Shown: positions 6,822 to 14,247 of the stretch, piece by piece
How the letters are laid out: every line of letters begins with the position of its first letter
Numbering within the stretch: the first letter of the stretch is position 1
NCBI GenBank assembly: GCA_020859645.1
Contig: JAJBVU010000213.1
Coordinates: 14,656-34,681 of the forward strand
DNA from: Eubacterium sp.
GTDB taxonomy: Bacteria > Bacillota > Clostridia > Lachnospirales > CAG-274
Length of the DNA: 20,026 bases
Reading direction: 5' to 3'
The notes under the pieces: generated by a model
What the model was told of the DNA's origin: nothing
What the model saw: only the letters and a program-made list of their open reading frames with translations
Databases searched by the model: none
Translations under genes and position numbers: made by a program

Positions 6822-7763
6822 AAATCGAAAAAATGTGACATTTTAGGAATTAAATACCCTGTTTTTCAGGGAGCAATGGCTTGGATTGCAGACGCTTCTC
6901 TTGCAAGCGCAGTTTCCAACGCAGGGGGCTTAGGCATAATCGCAGCAGGCAACGCACCGGCGGATTTTGTCAGAGGTGAAATCAGAAAAGCTAAGGAGCT
7001 TACAGACAAGCCCTTCGGCGTAAATGTTATGCTTCAGTCGCCTTTTGCAGACGAGGTTGTTGACGCTATCTGCGAAGAAAAGGTTAAGGTTGTTACTACG
7101 GGTGCAGGCAACCCGGGCAAGTATTTGGCTAAGCTTGCTGAAAACGGAGTAACGGTTATTCCCGTTGTAGCAAGTGTTGCTCTTGCAAAGAGAATGGAAA
7201 AAATGGGCGTAAACGCCGTTATTGCCGAGGGTATGGAAAGCGGCGGTCATATTGGTAAGCTTACCACAATGGCGCTTGTTCCTCAGGTTGTTGACGCTGT
7301 GAACATTCCCGTTCTTGCAGCAGGGGGCATTGCCGACAGCAGAGGTGTAAACGCAGCCTTTATGTTAGGAGCAGACGGCGTTCAGGTAGGCACAAGATTT
7401 TTGTCGGCATATGAATGTACCGTTCATCAAAACTATAAGGCAAAAATTCTTAAGGCTAAGGACATCGACACAGTTATTACGGGGGCTATTACAGGGCACC
7501 CCGTCAGAGTTCTTAAAAATAAGCTTACAAACGCTTATTTGGCTATCGAAAAGGAAGAAACAGGCAAGGCAAATCCCGATTTGGATAAGCTTGAAACTTT
7601 AGGCGCCGGGGCTTTGAGAAAGGCTGTTGTTGAAGGCGACGTTGACAACGGCTCGGTAATGAGCGGTCAGATTGCAGGTCTTGTTAAAAAAGAAGAAAGC
7701 TGCAGCGACATTATTCTTGACCTTGTTAAGGACTTAGATAAAATATACGAAATTATTAAATAA
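6819..7763 (+). CDS. fabK: Enoyl-ACP reductase II (FMN-dependent), ATC start
   Basis: FabK reduces trans-2-enoyl-ACP in the last step of each elongation cycle with FMN and NAD(P)H. From ATC at 6819 the protein has 314 aa. It aligns without offset to my recollection of Streptococcus pneumoniae FabK: LGIKYPVFQGAM corresponds to the N-terminal strand, and the catalytic His falls at residue 144 (GMESGGHIGKL), the same number. Other motifs are GGLGII, TTGAGNP, VQVGTRF and GSVMSGQIAGLV. An ATG-based start (6876) would delete 19 residues, including the first beta strand and part of the flavin site. Either AUC is the real initiator, or a G-to-C change or read error hit an original ATG. QGAM instead of the usual QGGM is a mild substitution. 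No fabI is present in the window. Confidence 0.93.
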   Translation: MKSKKCDILGIKYPVFQGAMAWIADASLASAVSNAGGLGIIAAGNAPADFVRGEIRKAKELTDKPFGVNVMLQSPFADEVVDAICEEKVKVVTTGAGNPGKYLAKLAENGVTVIPVVASVALAKRMEKMGVNAVIAEGMESGGHIGKLTTMALVPQVVDAVNIPVLAAGGIADSRGVNAAFMLGADGVQVGTRFLSAYECTVHQNYKAKILKAKDIDTVITGAITGHPVRVLKNKLTNAYLAIEKEETGKANPDLDKLETLGAGALRKAVVEGDVDNGSVMSGQIAGLVKKEESCSDIILDLVKDLDKIYEIIK

Positions 7764-7781
7764 TTGTTGGGAGATTGAATT

Positions 7782-8702
7782 ATGGCTAAAGCATTTATTT
7801 TCAGCGGACAGGGTGCTCAAAGCCCGGGAATGGGCAAGGAGCTTTATGATAATTTTGCTGTCTGCAAAGAGGTTTTCGACAAAGCCGATGAGGCTTTGGG
7901 CTTTAAAATTTCCGATATTTGCTTCGGAGATGACAACAGACTTAACGAAACAGAATTTACTCAGCCTGCAATTCTCACTATGAGCGTTGCCGTTTTGAGA
8001 CTTATGGAAGAAAAGGGCTTCAAAAGCGACTACTGTGCAGGCTTAAGCTTAGGGGAATATTCGGCTCTTGTGGCTGCCGGGGTTCTTGATTTTGAAGAAG
8101 CGGTTAAGCTTGTTAAAAAGAGAGGCCGCTTTATGACCGAAGCCGTTCCCGTAGGTGTTGGCGCTATGAGCGCAGTAATCAACCTTGAAGCGGATAAAAT
8201 TCAGGAGGTTTTAAACTCCGTAGACCCTGAGAGAGTGTTTATTGCAAACTACAACTGCCCCGGTCAGATTGCCGTTGCAGGCTATGCAGACGCAGTTGAA
8301 AAGGCTGAACCCCTTCTTTCGGAAGCAGGGGCAAAGAGAGTTGTCAGACTCAATGTTTCAGGGCCTTTCCACACACCTCTTTTAAAACCGGCTTCAGACA
8401 AGCTTTTCGAGGAGCTTAAAAACGTAAATATAAATGATTTTAACGTTCCCGTTGTTTCAAACCTTACGGCTCAGTGCTACGGCGGTAAAGAGGACGTTAT
8501 TCCCACACTTACAAAACAGGTTATGAGCCCCGTAAAGTGGGAGCAGACAGTTAAAATGCTTATAGAAAACGGCGTTGACACATTTATTGAAATGGGCCCC
8601 GGAAAGACTTTAACATCTTTCGTTAAAAAGGTTTCAAGAACCGTTAAGGCGGTTAATGTTGAAGATTTAAAAACTTTGGATAAAGCTCTGGGAGGACTTT
8701 GA
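7782..8702 (+). CDS. fabD: Malonyl-CoA:ACP transacylase
   Basis: FabD loads malonyl groups from CoA onto ACP for chain extension. It is 306 aa, the family norm. The sequence shows the N-terminal FSGQGAQ, the nucleophile Ser89 in GLSLGEYSAL, a conserved Arg in VKKRGRFM, the catalytic His197 in GPFHTPL and the C-terminal ETGP-like EMGPGKTL. The start is ATG with GGGAG 9 bases upstream, 18 bases after fabK. The operon continues directly into fabG. Confidence 0.97.
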   Translation: MAKAFIFSGQGAQSPGMGKELYDNFAVCKEVFDKADEALGFKISDICFGDDNRLNETEFTQPAILTMSVAVLRLMEEKGFKSDYCAGLSLGEYSALVAAGVLDFEEAVKLVKKRGRFMTEAVPVGVGAMSAVINLEADKIQEVLNSVDPERVFIANYNCPGQIAVAGYADAVEKAEPLLSEAGAKRVVRLNVSGPFHTPLLKPASDKLFEELKNVNINDFNVPVVSNLTAQCYGGKEDVIPTLTKQVMSPVKWEQTVKMLIENGVDTFIEMGPGKTLTSFVKKVSRTVKAVNVEDLKTLDKALGGL

Positions 8703-8704
8703 TT

Positions 8705-9436
8705 ATGGATTTAAAAGGAAAAACAGTTGTTGTTACAGGCTCCTCAAGAGGAATAGGCTTTGCTATTGCAAAGGCTTTCGCAGCAAAGGGAGCAAACATT
8801 GTTATAAACGATATTTTAGTGCCCGATGAAGCCATTAATGAAATTAAGGCTATGGGTGTAGGCTGTATAGGCGTTGTGGCTGACGTTTCCGACTTTGTTC
8901 AGTCTGAAGAAATTATTAAAAAGGCTAAGGAAGAGTTCGGAACAGTTGACGTTCTTGTAAACAATGCAGGAATTACCCGTGACTGTCTGCTTTTGAGAAT
9001 GAAGGAAAAGGACTTTGACGATGTTATAAGAATTAACCTTAAGGGCACATTTAATATGACAAAGCACGCTTCAAAGGTTATGCTTAAGCAGAGAAGAGGG
9101 GCTATAATTAACTTAAGCTCCGTTGTAGGTCTTATGGGCAACGTAGGTCAGCTTAATTATTCAGCCAGCAAAGCAGGGGTTTTGGGTATTACAAAATCAG
9201 CCGCAAGAGAGCTTGGCGGAAGAGGCATCACCTGCAACGCAATTGCTCCCGGCTTTATTAAAACCCCTATGACAGAGGTGCTTTCAGACGATGTTAAATC
9301 GGCTATGCTTGCTCAAATTCCTTTGGGCAGACAGGGACTTCCCGAGGATGTGGCTAAGGTTGCTTTATTCTTTGCGGAAAACGATTATATAACAGGTCAG
9401 GTTGTCAATTGTGACGGCGGAATGGTTATGCAGTAA
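8705..9436 (+). CDS. fabG: 3-oxoacyl-ACP reductase
   Basis: FabG is an NADPH-dependent short-chain dehydrogenase that reduces beta-ketoacyl-ACP. From the chosen ATG it has 243 aa. The sequence shows the Rossmann glycine motif TGSSRGIG (11-18), NNAG (86-89), the catalytic Ser139 (LSSVVG), Tyr152 and Lys156 (YSASK), and the C-terminal NCDGGMVM. The ATG at 8705 lies 9 bases after GGAGG (8691-8695). A TTG at 8699 in the same frame is too close to that site, so I reject it. The ribosome site sits inside the end of fabD, whose stop lies 2 bases before this ATG. Confidence 0.97.
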   Translation: MDLKGKTVVVTGSSRGIGFAIAKAFAAKGANIVINDILVPDEAINEIKAMGVGCIGVVADVSDFVQSEEIIKKAKEEFGTVDVLVNNAGITRDCLLLRMKEKDFDDVIRINLKGTFNMTKHASKVMLKQRRGAIINLSSVVGLMGNVGQLNYSASKAGVLGITKSAARELGGRGITCNAIAPGFIKTPMTEVLSDDVKSAMLAQIPLGRQGLPEDVAKVALFFAENDYITGQVVNCDGGMVMQ

Positions 9437-9449
9437 TAAGGAGGACACT

Positions 9450-10682
9450 ATGACAAAGAGAGTTGTTGTTACGGGGCTTGGCTGCGTTACGCCCCTGGGA
9501 AATTCCGTCGCTGAATTTTGGGACGGTCTTAAAAACGGAAAATGCGGCATAAGCCTTATAGATAAATTCGATACATCCGAGGTAAAGGCAAAGGTTGCCG
9601 GACAGGTTAAAAACTTCAGCGCAGACGAAGTAATCGGCAAGAAGGAACAGAAGAGACTTGACGCTTACTGTCAGTATGCTATGGTGGCTGCCGACGAATG
9701 TATGAAGGACTCAGGCTATAAAACCACCGAGGAGGAAGCCACACGCTTCGGCGTTATTGTGGGCTCAGGTATCGGCGGTATTGCCACAATCGAGGAACAG
9801 GTTATAAAAATGCATGAAAGCGGCCCCCGTAAGGTCAGCCCCTTCTTTATTCCTATGGCTATAACAAATATGGCAGCCGGAAACGTTGCCATTCAGGTAG
9901 GAGCAAAGGGCATTTGCACCTGTATAGTTACCGCATGCGCTTCATCAACCCACTGTATAGGCGAAGCCTACAGAAACATTAAACACGGTTATTCAGACGT
10001 TATTTTAGCAGGCGGCGCAGAAGCGCCTATTACAAAAATCGGCGTTGCGGGCTTCTGCTCTGCAAGAACATTAACACCCTCAGAGGATCCTTTAAAGGCT
10101 TCCACACCCTTTGACAAAAACAGAGCTGGCTTTGTTATGGGCGAGGGCGCAGGCATAGTTATGCTTGAAGAGCTTGAACATGCAAAGGCAAGAGGAGCTA
10201 AGATTTATGCCGAGGTAGTTGGCTACGGCGCAACAGACGACGCCCACCACATTACAGCTCCCAGAGAGGACGGCGAGGGCGCAAGAAACGCTATGCTTGC
10301 AGCATGTAAGGAAGCGGGAATTGACGCTCCCGACTATATTAACGCCCACGGTACGTCAACCCACCTTAACGATGCTATGGAAACAAGAGCCATCAAAGAC
10401 AGCTTCGGCGACAAGGCTTATGACATTTCAATAAGCTCTACTAAGTCTATGACAGGTCATCTTTTGGGTGCAACAGGGGCGGTTGAAGCAATTGCCACAG
10501 TTTTGGCAGTTAAAAACGGCTTTATTCCCCCTACAATAGGCTTTGAAACTCCCGACGAAGAGCTTGACCTTGACTATACATTCAACAAGGGTAAGGAAAG
10601 AGATATTAAATATGCTATTTCAAATACCCTCGGTTTCGGCGGTCACAACGGCGTAATCTGCATTAAAAAGTGGGAGGAATAA
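9450..10682 (+). CDS. fabF: 3-oxoacyl-ACP synthase II (KAS II)
   Basis: FabF is the elongating condensing enzyme that adds two carbons from malonyl-ACP. It is 410 aa, full length. The Cys-His-His triad is intact: Cys163 (TACASSTHC), His300 (NAHGTST) and His337 (TGHLLGA). The N-terminus reads RVVVTGLGCVTPLGN, and the C-terminal NTLGFGGHNG is typical. The ATG at 9450 has GGAGG 5 bases upstream. The frame is open back to 9402, inside fabG, but those extra codons have no ribosome site and no family similarity. Only 4 bases separate its stop from fabZ, where many related operons carry accB. Confidence 0.97.
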   Translation: MTKRVVVTGLGCVTPLGNSVAEFWDGLKNGKCGISLIDKFDTSEVKAKVAGQVKNFSADEVIGKKEQKRLDAYCQYAMVAADECMKDSGYKTTEEEATRFGVIVGSGIGGIATIEEQVIKMHESGPRKVSPFFIPMAITNMAAGNVAIQVGAKGICTCIVTACASSTHCIGEAYRNIKHGYSDVILAGGAEAPITKIGVAGFCSARTLTPSEDPLKASTPFDKNRAGFVMGEGAGIVMLEELEHAKARGAKIYAEVVGYGATDDAHHITAPREDGEGARNAMLAACKEAGIDAPDYINAHGTSTHLNDAMETRAIKDSFGDKAYDISISSTKSMTGHLLGATGAVEAIATVLAVKNGFIPPTIGFETPDEELDLDYTFNKGKERDIKYAISNTLGFGGHNGVICIKKWEE

Positions 10683-10686
10683 GACT

Positions 10687-11109
10687 ATGATGGATATTAA
10701 AGAAATTATGGCGACCCTTCCCCACAGATACCCTATGCTTCTTGTAGACAGAATTTTGGAAATTGAAGAGGGCAAAAAGGTTGTTGCCATAAAGAATGTA
10801 ACTATGAATGAGGCCTTCTTTCAGGGGCATTTTCCCGGCGAGCCTGTTATGCCCGGGGTTCTCATTATGGAGGCCTTGGCTCAGGCAGGAGCAGTTGCCA
10901 TTCTTTCAATGGACGAATATAAGGGCAAAATTCCTCTTTTCGGCGCAATCGACAAGTGCAAGTTCAGAGGAAAGGTTGTCCCCGGGGATCAGTTAAGGCT
11001 TGAAATGGAAATTGTTAAGCTTAAAAAGGTAGCAGGTATCGGCAAGGCAGCAGCTTATGTTGGGGATAAGAAGGTTGCGGAAGGGGAATTAACTTTCATA
11101 ATTGCTTAA
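10687..11109 (+). CDS. fabZ: 3-hydroxyacyl-ACP dehydratase
   Basis: FabZ is a hot-dog fold dehydratase that removes water from 3-hydroxyacyl-ACP. It is 140 aa, the usual size. The sequence shows LPHRYPMLLVDRI at the N-terminus, and catalytic His48 (GHFPGEPVMPGV) and Glu62 (MEALAQ). The start is ATG at 10687 with GGGAGGA (10672-10678) upstream; the next codon is also ATG. No FabA or FabM isomerase gene is in the window, so how unsaturated acids are made, if they are, is not visible. A 37-base gap follows before accD, where accC would usually be. Confidence 0.96.
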   Translation: MMDIKEIMATLPHRYPMLLVDRILEIEEGKKVVAIKNVTMNEAFFQGHFPGEPVMPGVLIMEALAQAGAVAILSMDEYKGKIPLFGAIDKCKFRGKVVPGDQLRLEMEIVKLKKVAGIGKAAAYVGDKKVAEGELTFIIA

Positions 11110-11146
11110 ACCAGTGTGAAATAAATTTTTATAAGGAGAGAATGAA

Positions 11147-12073
11147 GTGGCTTTGTTTGGAAAATCCAAATATACCCCTTTGGGGTTAAAGATTTTTAAG
11201 AAAAAAGACGATATTGTAATTAAAGAAGCCGTTCAGTCGGCACCGTCGGAAAATGAATCCGAGGTTAAGGATAAAAACGATAAGGCTGTGAAGGTCAGTG
11301 TTAAATGCAAGGGCTGCGGAGCCGAAATCAGCAAGAAAGAGGCAGGAAAGTATAAAATTTGTCCCAAATGCGGAAGATATTTCCGCTTAAGCGCTAAGGA
11401 AAGAGTTTTCTTAACCGCCGATAAGGGCAGCTTTATAGAGTTTGACGCTGATATGACAGCGGCTAACCCTTTGAACTTCCCGGATTATGAAGAAAAAATT
11501 GCGGAAATGCAGCAGAAAACAGGGCTTAAAGACGCTGTTGTAACAGGCAGATGTAAAATCGGCGGTTCGGACTGCGTTATAGGCGCAATGGATTCTTCCT
11601 TTATTATGGCGTCAATGGGTTCCGTAGTAGGGGAGAAGCTTGCAAGAGCTTTTGAATATGCGGCTGAAAATAAAATGCCCATAGTTTTGTTTGCGGCTTC
11701 AGGCGGAGCAAGAATGCAGGAGGGAATTATTTCTCTTATGCAGATGGCTAAAACCTCTGCTGCTGCGGCTAAATGCTCCGAAGCAGGTCAGCTTTACATT
11801 TCCGTTTTGACCGACCCTACCACCGGCGGCGTTACGGCGTCCTTCGCTATGCTGGGCGACATTATTATTTCAGAGCCCAAAGCCTTGGTTGGCTTTGCAG
11901 GCAGACGTGTTATCGAGGGAACAATTAAACAAAAGCTTCCCGATAACTTCCAGACTGCGGAATTTCAGCAGGATCACGGCTTTATTGACCTTATTGTCAG
12001 CCGTGAGGAAATGCCTAAAATGCTCTCTGAGCTTATAAAACTTCATTATGACAAAGGGGGCGTTCAGCAATGA
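11147..12073 (+). CDS. accD: Acetyl-CoA carboxylase, carboxyltransferase subunit beta
   Basis: AccD with AccA forms the carboxyltransferase that moves the carboxyl group from biotin on BCCP to acetyl-CoA, giving malonyl-CoA. It is 308 aa. An N-terminal zinc ribbon has Cys54, Cys57, Cys72 and Cys75 (CKGC ... CPKC). The crotonase-like core carries ASGGARMQEG (about 184-193), TDPTTGGVTASFA and GFAGRRVIEGT. The start is GTG at 11147 with AAGGAG 8 bases upstream. The ATG 5 bases earlier is in another frame that stops after 15 codons. The N-terminal roughly 50 residues before the ribbon are lysine/glutamate-rich and poorly conserved. The stop overlaps the accA start (ATGA). Confidence 0.96.
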   Translation: MALFGKSKYTPLGLKIFKKKDDIVIKEAVQSAPSENESEVKDKNDKAVKVSVKCKGCGAEISKKEAGKYKICPKCGRYFRLSAKERVFLTADKGSFIEFDADMTAANPLNFPDYEEKIAEMQQKTGLKDAVVTGRCKIGGSDCVIGAMDSSFIMASMGSVVGEKLARAFEYAAENKMPIVLFAASGGARMQEGIISLMQMAKTSAAAAKCSEAGQLYISVLTDPTTGGVTASFAMLGDIIISEPKALVGFAGRRVIEGTIKQKLPDNFQTAEFQQDHGFIDLIVSREEMPKMLSELIKLHYDKGGVQQ

Positions 12074-12864
12074 AAGTATACGATCAGGTAAAAATCGCAA
12101 GAGACAAAGACAGACCTACGGCGCTTGACTATATAAACCACTGCTTTACGGATTTTATTGAGCTTCACGGCGACAGGCTTTTCGGCGACGACGGAGCTGT
12201 TGTAGGGGGGCTTTGCCGTTTGGGAAATATGCCCGTAACGGTTATAGGAATTCAAAAGGGCAAGGACACAAAGGAAAATATTATGAGAAACTTCGGTCAG
12301 GCTCACCCCGAGGGCTACAGAAAGGCTCTCAGACTTATGAAGCAGGCTGAAAAGTTCCACAGACCTGTTGTGTGCTTTGTAAATACATCGGGAGCTTACC
12401 CCGGAGTAGGGGCTGAAGAAAGAGGTCAGGGAGAGGCTATCGCCAAAAACCTTTTTGAGCTTTCAAGGCTTAAAACTCCCATAATTTCCATAATCACAGG
12501 TGAAGGGGGCAGCGGTGGCGCAATCGCCCTTGCCACGGCAGACAGAGTTTGGATGCTTGAAAACTCTATTTACGCTGTTCTTTCTCCCGAGGGCTTTGCT
12601 TCTATTTTGTGGAAGGACGGCTCAAGGGCAGAGGAAGCGGCTGAAATTATGAAGATTACTGCTAAAGACCTTTTTGAATTAGGCGTAATCGAAAAGGTTA
12701 TAGACGAGGTTCCCGGAGGGGCTCAGCTTGACTTTGAGTTTACCGCAAACCTTATTAAGCACTCACTTACAGAGGAGCTGCCTAAGCTCTGCGCTCTTTC
12801 ACCCGATGAGCTTATAGAAAAGAGATATAACAGATTTAGGGGCTTTGGTATATATAATGAATAA
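12070..12864 (+). CDS. accA: Acetyl-CoA carboxylase, carboxyltransferase subunit alpha
   Basis: This is the partner of AccD in the carboxyltransferase. It is 264 aa, the shorter Firmicutes form lacking the N-terminal helix of the roughly 319 aa proteobacterial protein. The sequence shows RPTALDYI, FIELHGDRLFGDD, the GHQKG-like GIQKGKDTKEN, NFGQAHPEGYRKALRLM, NTSGAYPGVGAEERGQ and the oxyanion-hole GEGGSGGA. The ATG overlaps the accD TGA, and AAAGGGGG is 8 bases upstream, so the two subunits are probably made in equal amounts. The last codons overlap the start of the next gene by 8 bases. Confidence 0.96.
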   Translation: MKVYDQVKIARDKDRPTALDYINHCFTDFIELHGDRLFGDDGAVVGGLCRLGNMPVTVIGIQKGKDTKENIMRNFGQAHPEGYRKALRLMKQAEKFHRPVVCFVNTSGAYPGVGAEERGQGEAIAKNLFELSRLKTPIISIITGEGGSGGAIALATADRVWMLENSIYAVLSPEGFASILWKDGSRAEEAAEIMKITAKDLFELGVIEKVIDEVPGGAQLDFEFTANLIKHSLTEELPKLCALSPDELIEKRYNRFRGFGIYNE

Positions 12865-14245
12865 AATAGTCCAACGTATTATAACGGCTTTTGTTATTAT
12901 CTGCTTGGCTTTTGCGATTTTCTGCACAGGGCTTATTATCTATGAGGTAAGCCTTAAGTCAAAGGGCTATGACGCTATTATTGCCGCAGAAAGCAGCGAC
13001 ATGGTAGTGAATAACTATAACGCCGCAAGCTATTTTCTGCTCCATACACAGGGTTCGCCTACGGAGGTTTATTTTTTGGATGAGCCTCTTGAGGTGGAAA
13101 CCTGCTTCTACGGCGGAAGGCTTTATGTTCCCTTTGAAGAAACCTATTATAAGCTTGTGGTTATGACGGATAACGAAAACACCGAGGATTTCGGAGTTAT
13201 TTACGATAACTTTATATTTTCGGGCTATTCAGATGACCCCGTCAACCCTTATTTCTTAGAGGTTGAGGGGGAATGCTGGATTTCGTTTTATAAGCTTGTT
13301 AAGGGAATGGGCTTGGCGGCAGTTTTCGACAGCGAAAACGATAAGGTTACAATCTGCTACCGCAAGATGGATACCTCCGATCTTCCGGAAATAACGAAAT
13401 CTGAGGACGCAAAGCCTGCTATTCTTCGCCTTGAGGATATTACCCCGGACGGCTACTGCGAAAACCCCCGTTATACCGACGAGGGACTTGAAAAGCTCAG
13501 GGCAATGGGCGAATATTTGGAGCGGCGTGGTCAGGAATTTTATATAGCGTGGATTATGCGTTATGTAAACCCGGAGCAGGGCATAGACCTTGACCCCACA
13601 AAGGTCACAAACACCTATACCGCCGGTTTTATGTATACCCTTGACTACCTTATTGACAAGGGCGGCAAAATTATTCTGCACGGCTACACTCACCAGTATG
13701 ACGATTATTTCAGTGCAGACGGCTTTGAGTTCGGCTATTTTTCAACCCTGACTATGGAGCAGAGAGCAGAAAGGCTTTTAATGGCGAGAGATGACGCCGC
13801 ACTTTTGGGCTTTGACAACACAATGTGGGAGTTTCCCCATTACGGAGCAACCCCCTCAGACCTTGTTATGGCTGAAGAGGTCTATTCTGTTATTTTCCAA
13901 AGTGCAAACAAGGTTTTCAACGCCGATGACATTATCGTTAAGACAAGCAGAAGCGGAAAAACCGTTACTTATGTGCCTCTTCCGGCATATTATTTAAACA
14001 ATATTTACGAGCTGGACGATATGCTTCAGCGAATTGATAAATGTGAAGAAAAGGGCTGTGTTGTGGGGCTGTTTTTCCACCCCTCAATCGACTTTGAAAA
14101 AATCGAAGCCGACACAACCCCCTGGGGCGTAAGAAATTGGTATTATACCCCTTACTGGGCTTTGCCCACCATAACCGACAAGGTTCTTTCCGACGGATAT
14201 ACCTTCTGCGGCTATGAAGAATATTTTAAAAACGAGGTAGATTAA
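12857..14245 (+). CDS. Membrane-anchored DUF2334 protein (polysaccharide-deacetylase-like)
   Basis: The protein has 462 aa and unknown function. Residues 9-30 form a hydrophobic segment with a basic start, so it is probably a membrane anchor or uncleaved signal with the rest outside. Residues about 50-170 look like a copper-amine-oxidase-N/stalk-type beta domain (GGRLYVPFEETYYKL, WISFYKLVKGMG). From about 187 the DUF2334 deacetylase-like barrel shows RLEDI (191-195), HGYTHQ (275-280), EFPHYG (325-330) and FFHPSID (407-413), with acidic and His residues suited to a metal site. A carbohydrate substrate is inferred only from the fold. The ATG at 12857 overlaps accA by 8 bases with no strong ribosome site, so translational coupling is likely. 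thrC begins 2 bases after its stop. An upstream TTG (12845) is possible but poorly placed. Confidence 0.8.
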   Translation: MNKIVQRIITAFVIICLAFAIFCTGLIIYEVSLKSKGYDAIIAAESSDMVVNNYNAASYFLLHTQGSPTEVYFLDEPLEVETCFYGGRLYVPFEETYYKLVVMTDNENTEDFGVIYDNFIFSGYSDDPVNPYFLEVEGECWISFYKLVKGMGLAAVFDSENDKVTICYRKMDTSDLPEITKSEDAKPAILRLEDITPDGYCENPRYTDEGLEKLRAMGEYLERRGQEFYIAWIMRYVNPEQGIDLDPTKVTNTYTAGFMYTLDYLIDKGGKIILHGYTHQYDDYFSADGFEFGYFSTLTMEQRAERLLMARDDAALLGFDNTMWEFPHYGATPSDLVMAEEVYSVIFQSANKVFNADDIIVKTSRSGKTVTYVPLPAYYLNNIYELDDMLQRIDKCEEKGCVVGLFFHPSIDFEKIEADTTPWGVRNWYYTPYWALPTITDKVLSDGYTFCGYEEYFKNEVD

Positions 14246-14247
14246 TT

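Noticed and set aside
6876..6878. First ATG of the fabK frame as the true start
   Set aside because: It would remove 19 conserved residues and the only nearby ribosome site is 60 bases upstream.
9402..9449. N-terminal extension of fabF starting inside fabG
   Set aside because: No ribosome site and no family similarity in the extra 16 codons; the ATG at 9450 follows GGAGG at good spacing.
13256..13693. 145-codon minus-strand frame opposite the DUF2334 gene
   Set aside because: Antisense shadow of a gene with recognisable motifs; no ribosome site or recognisable domain.
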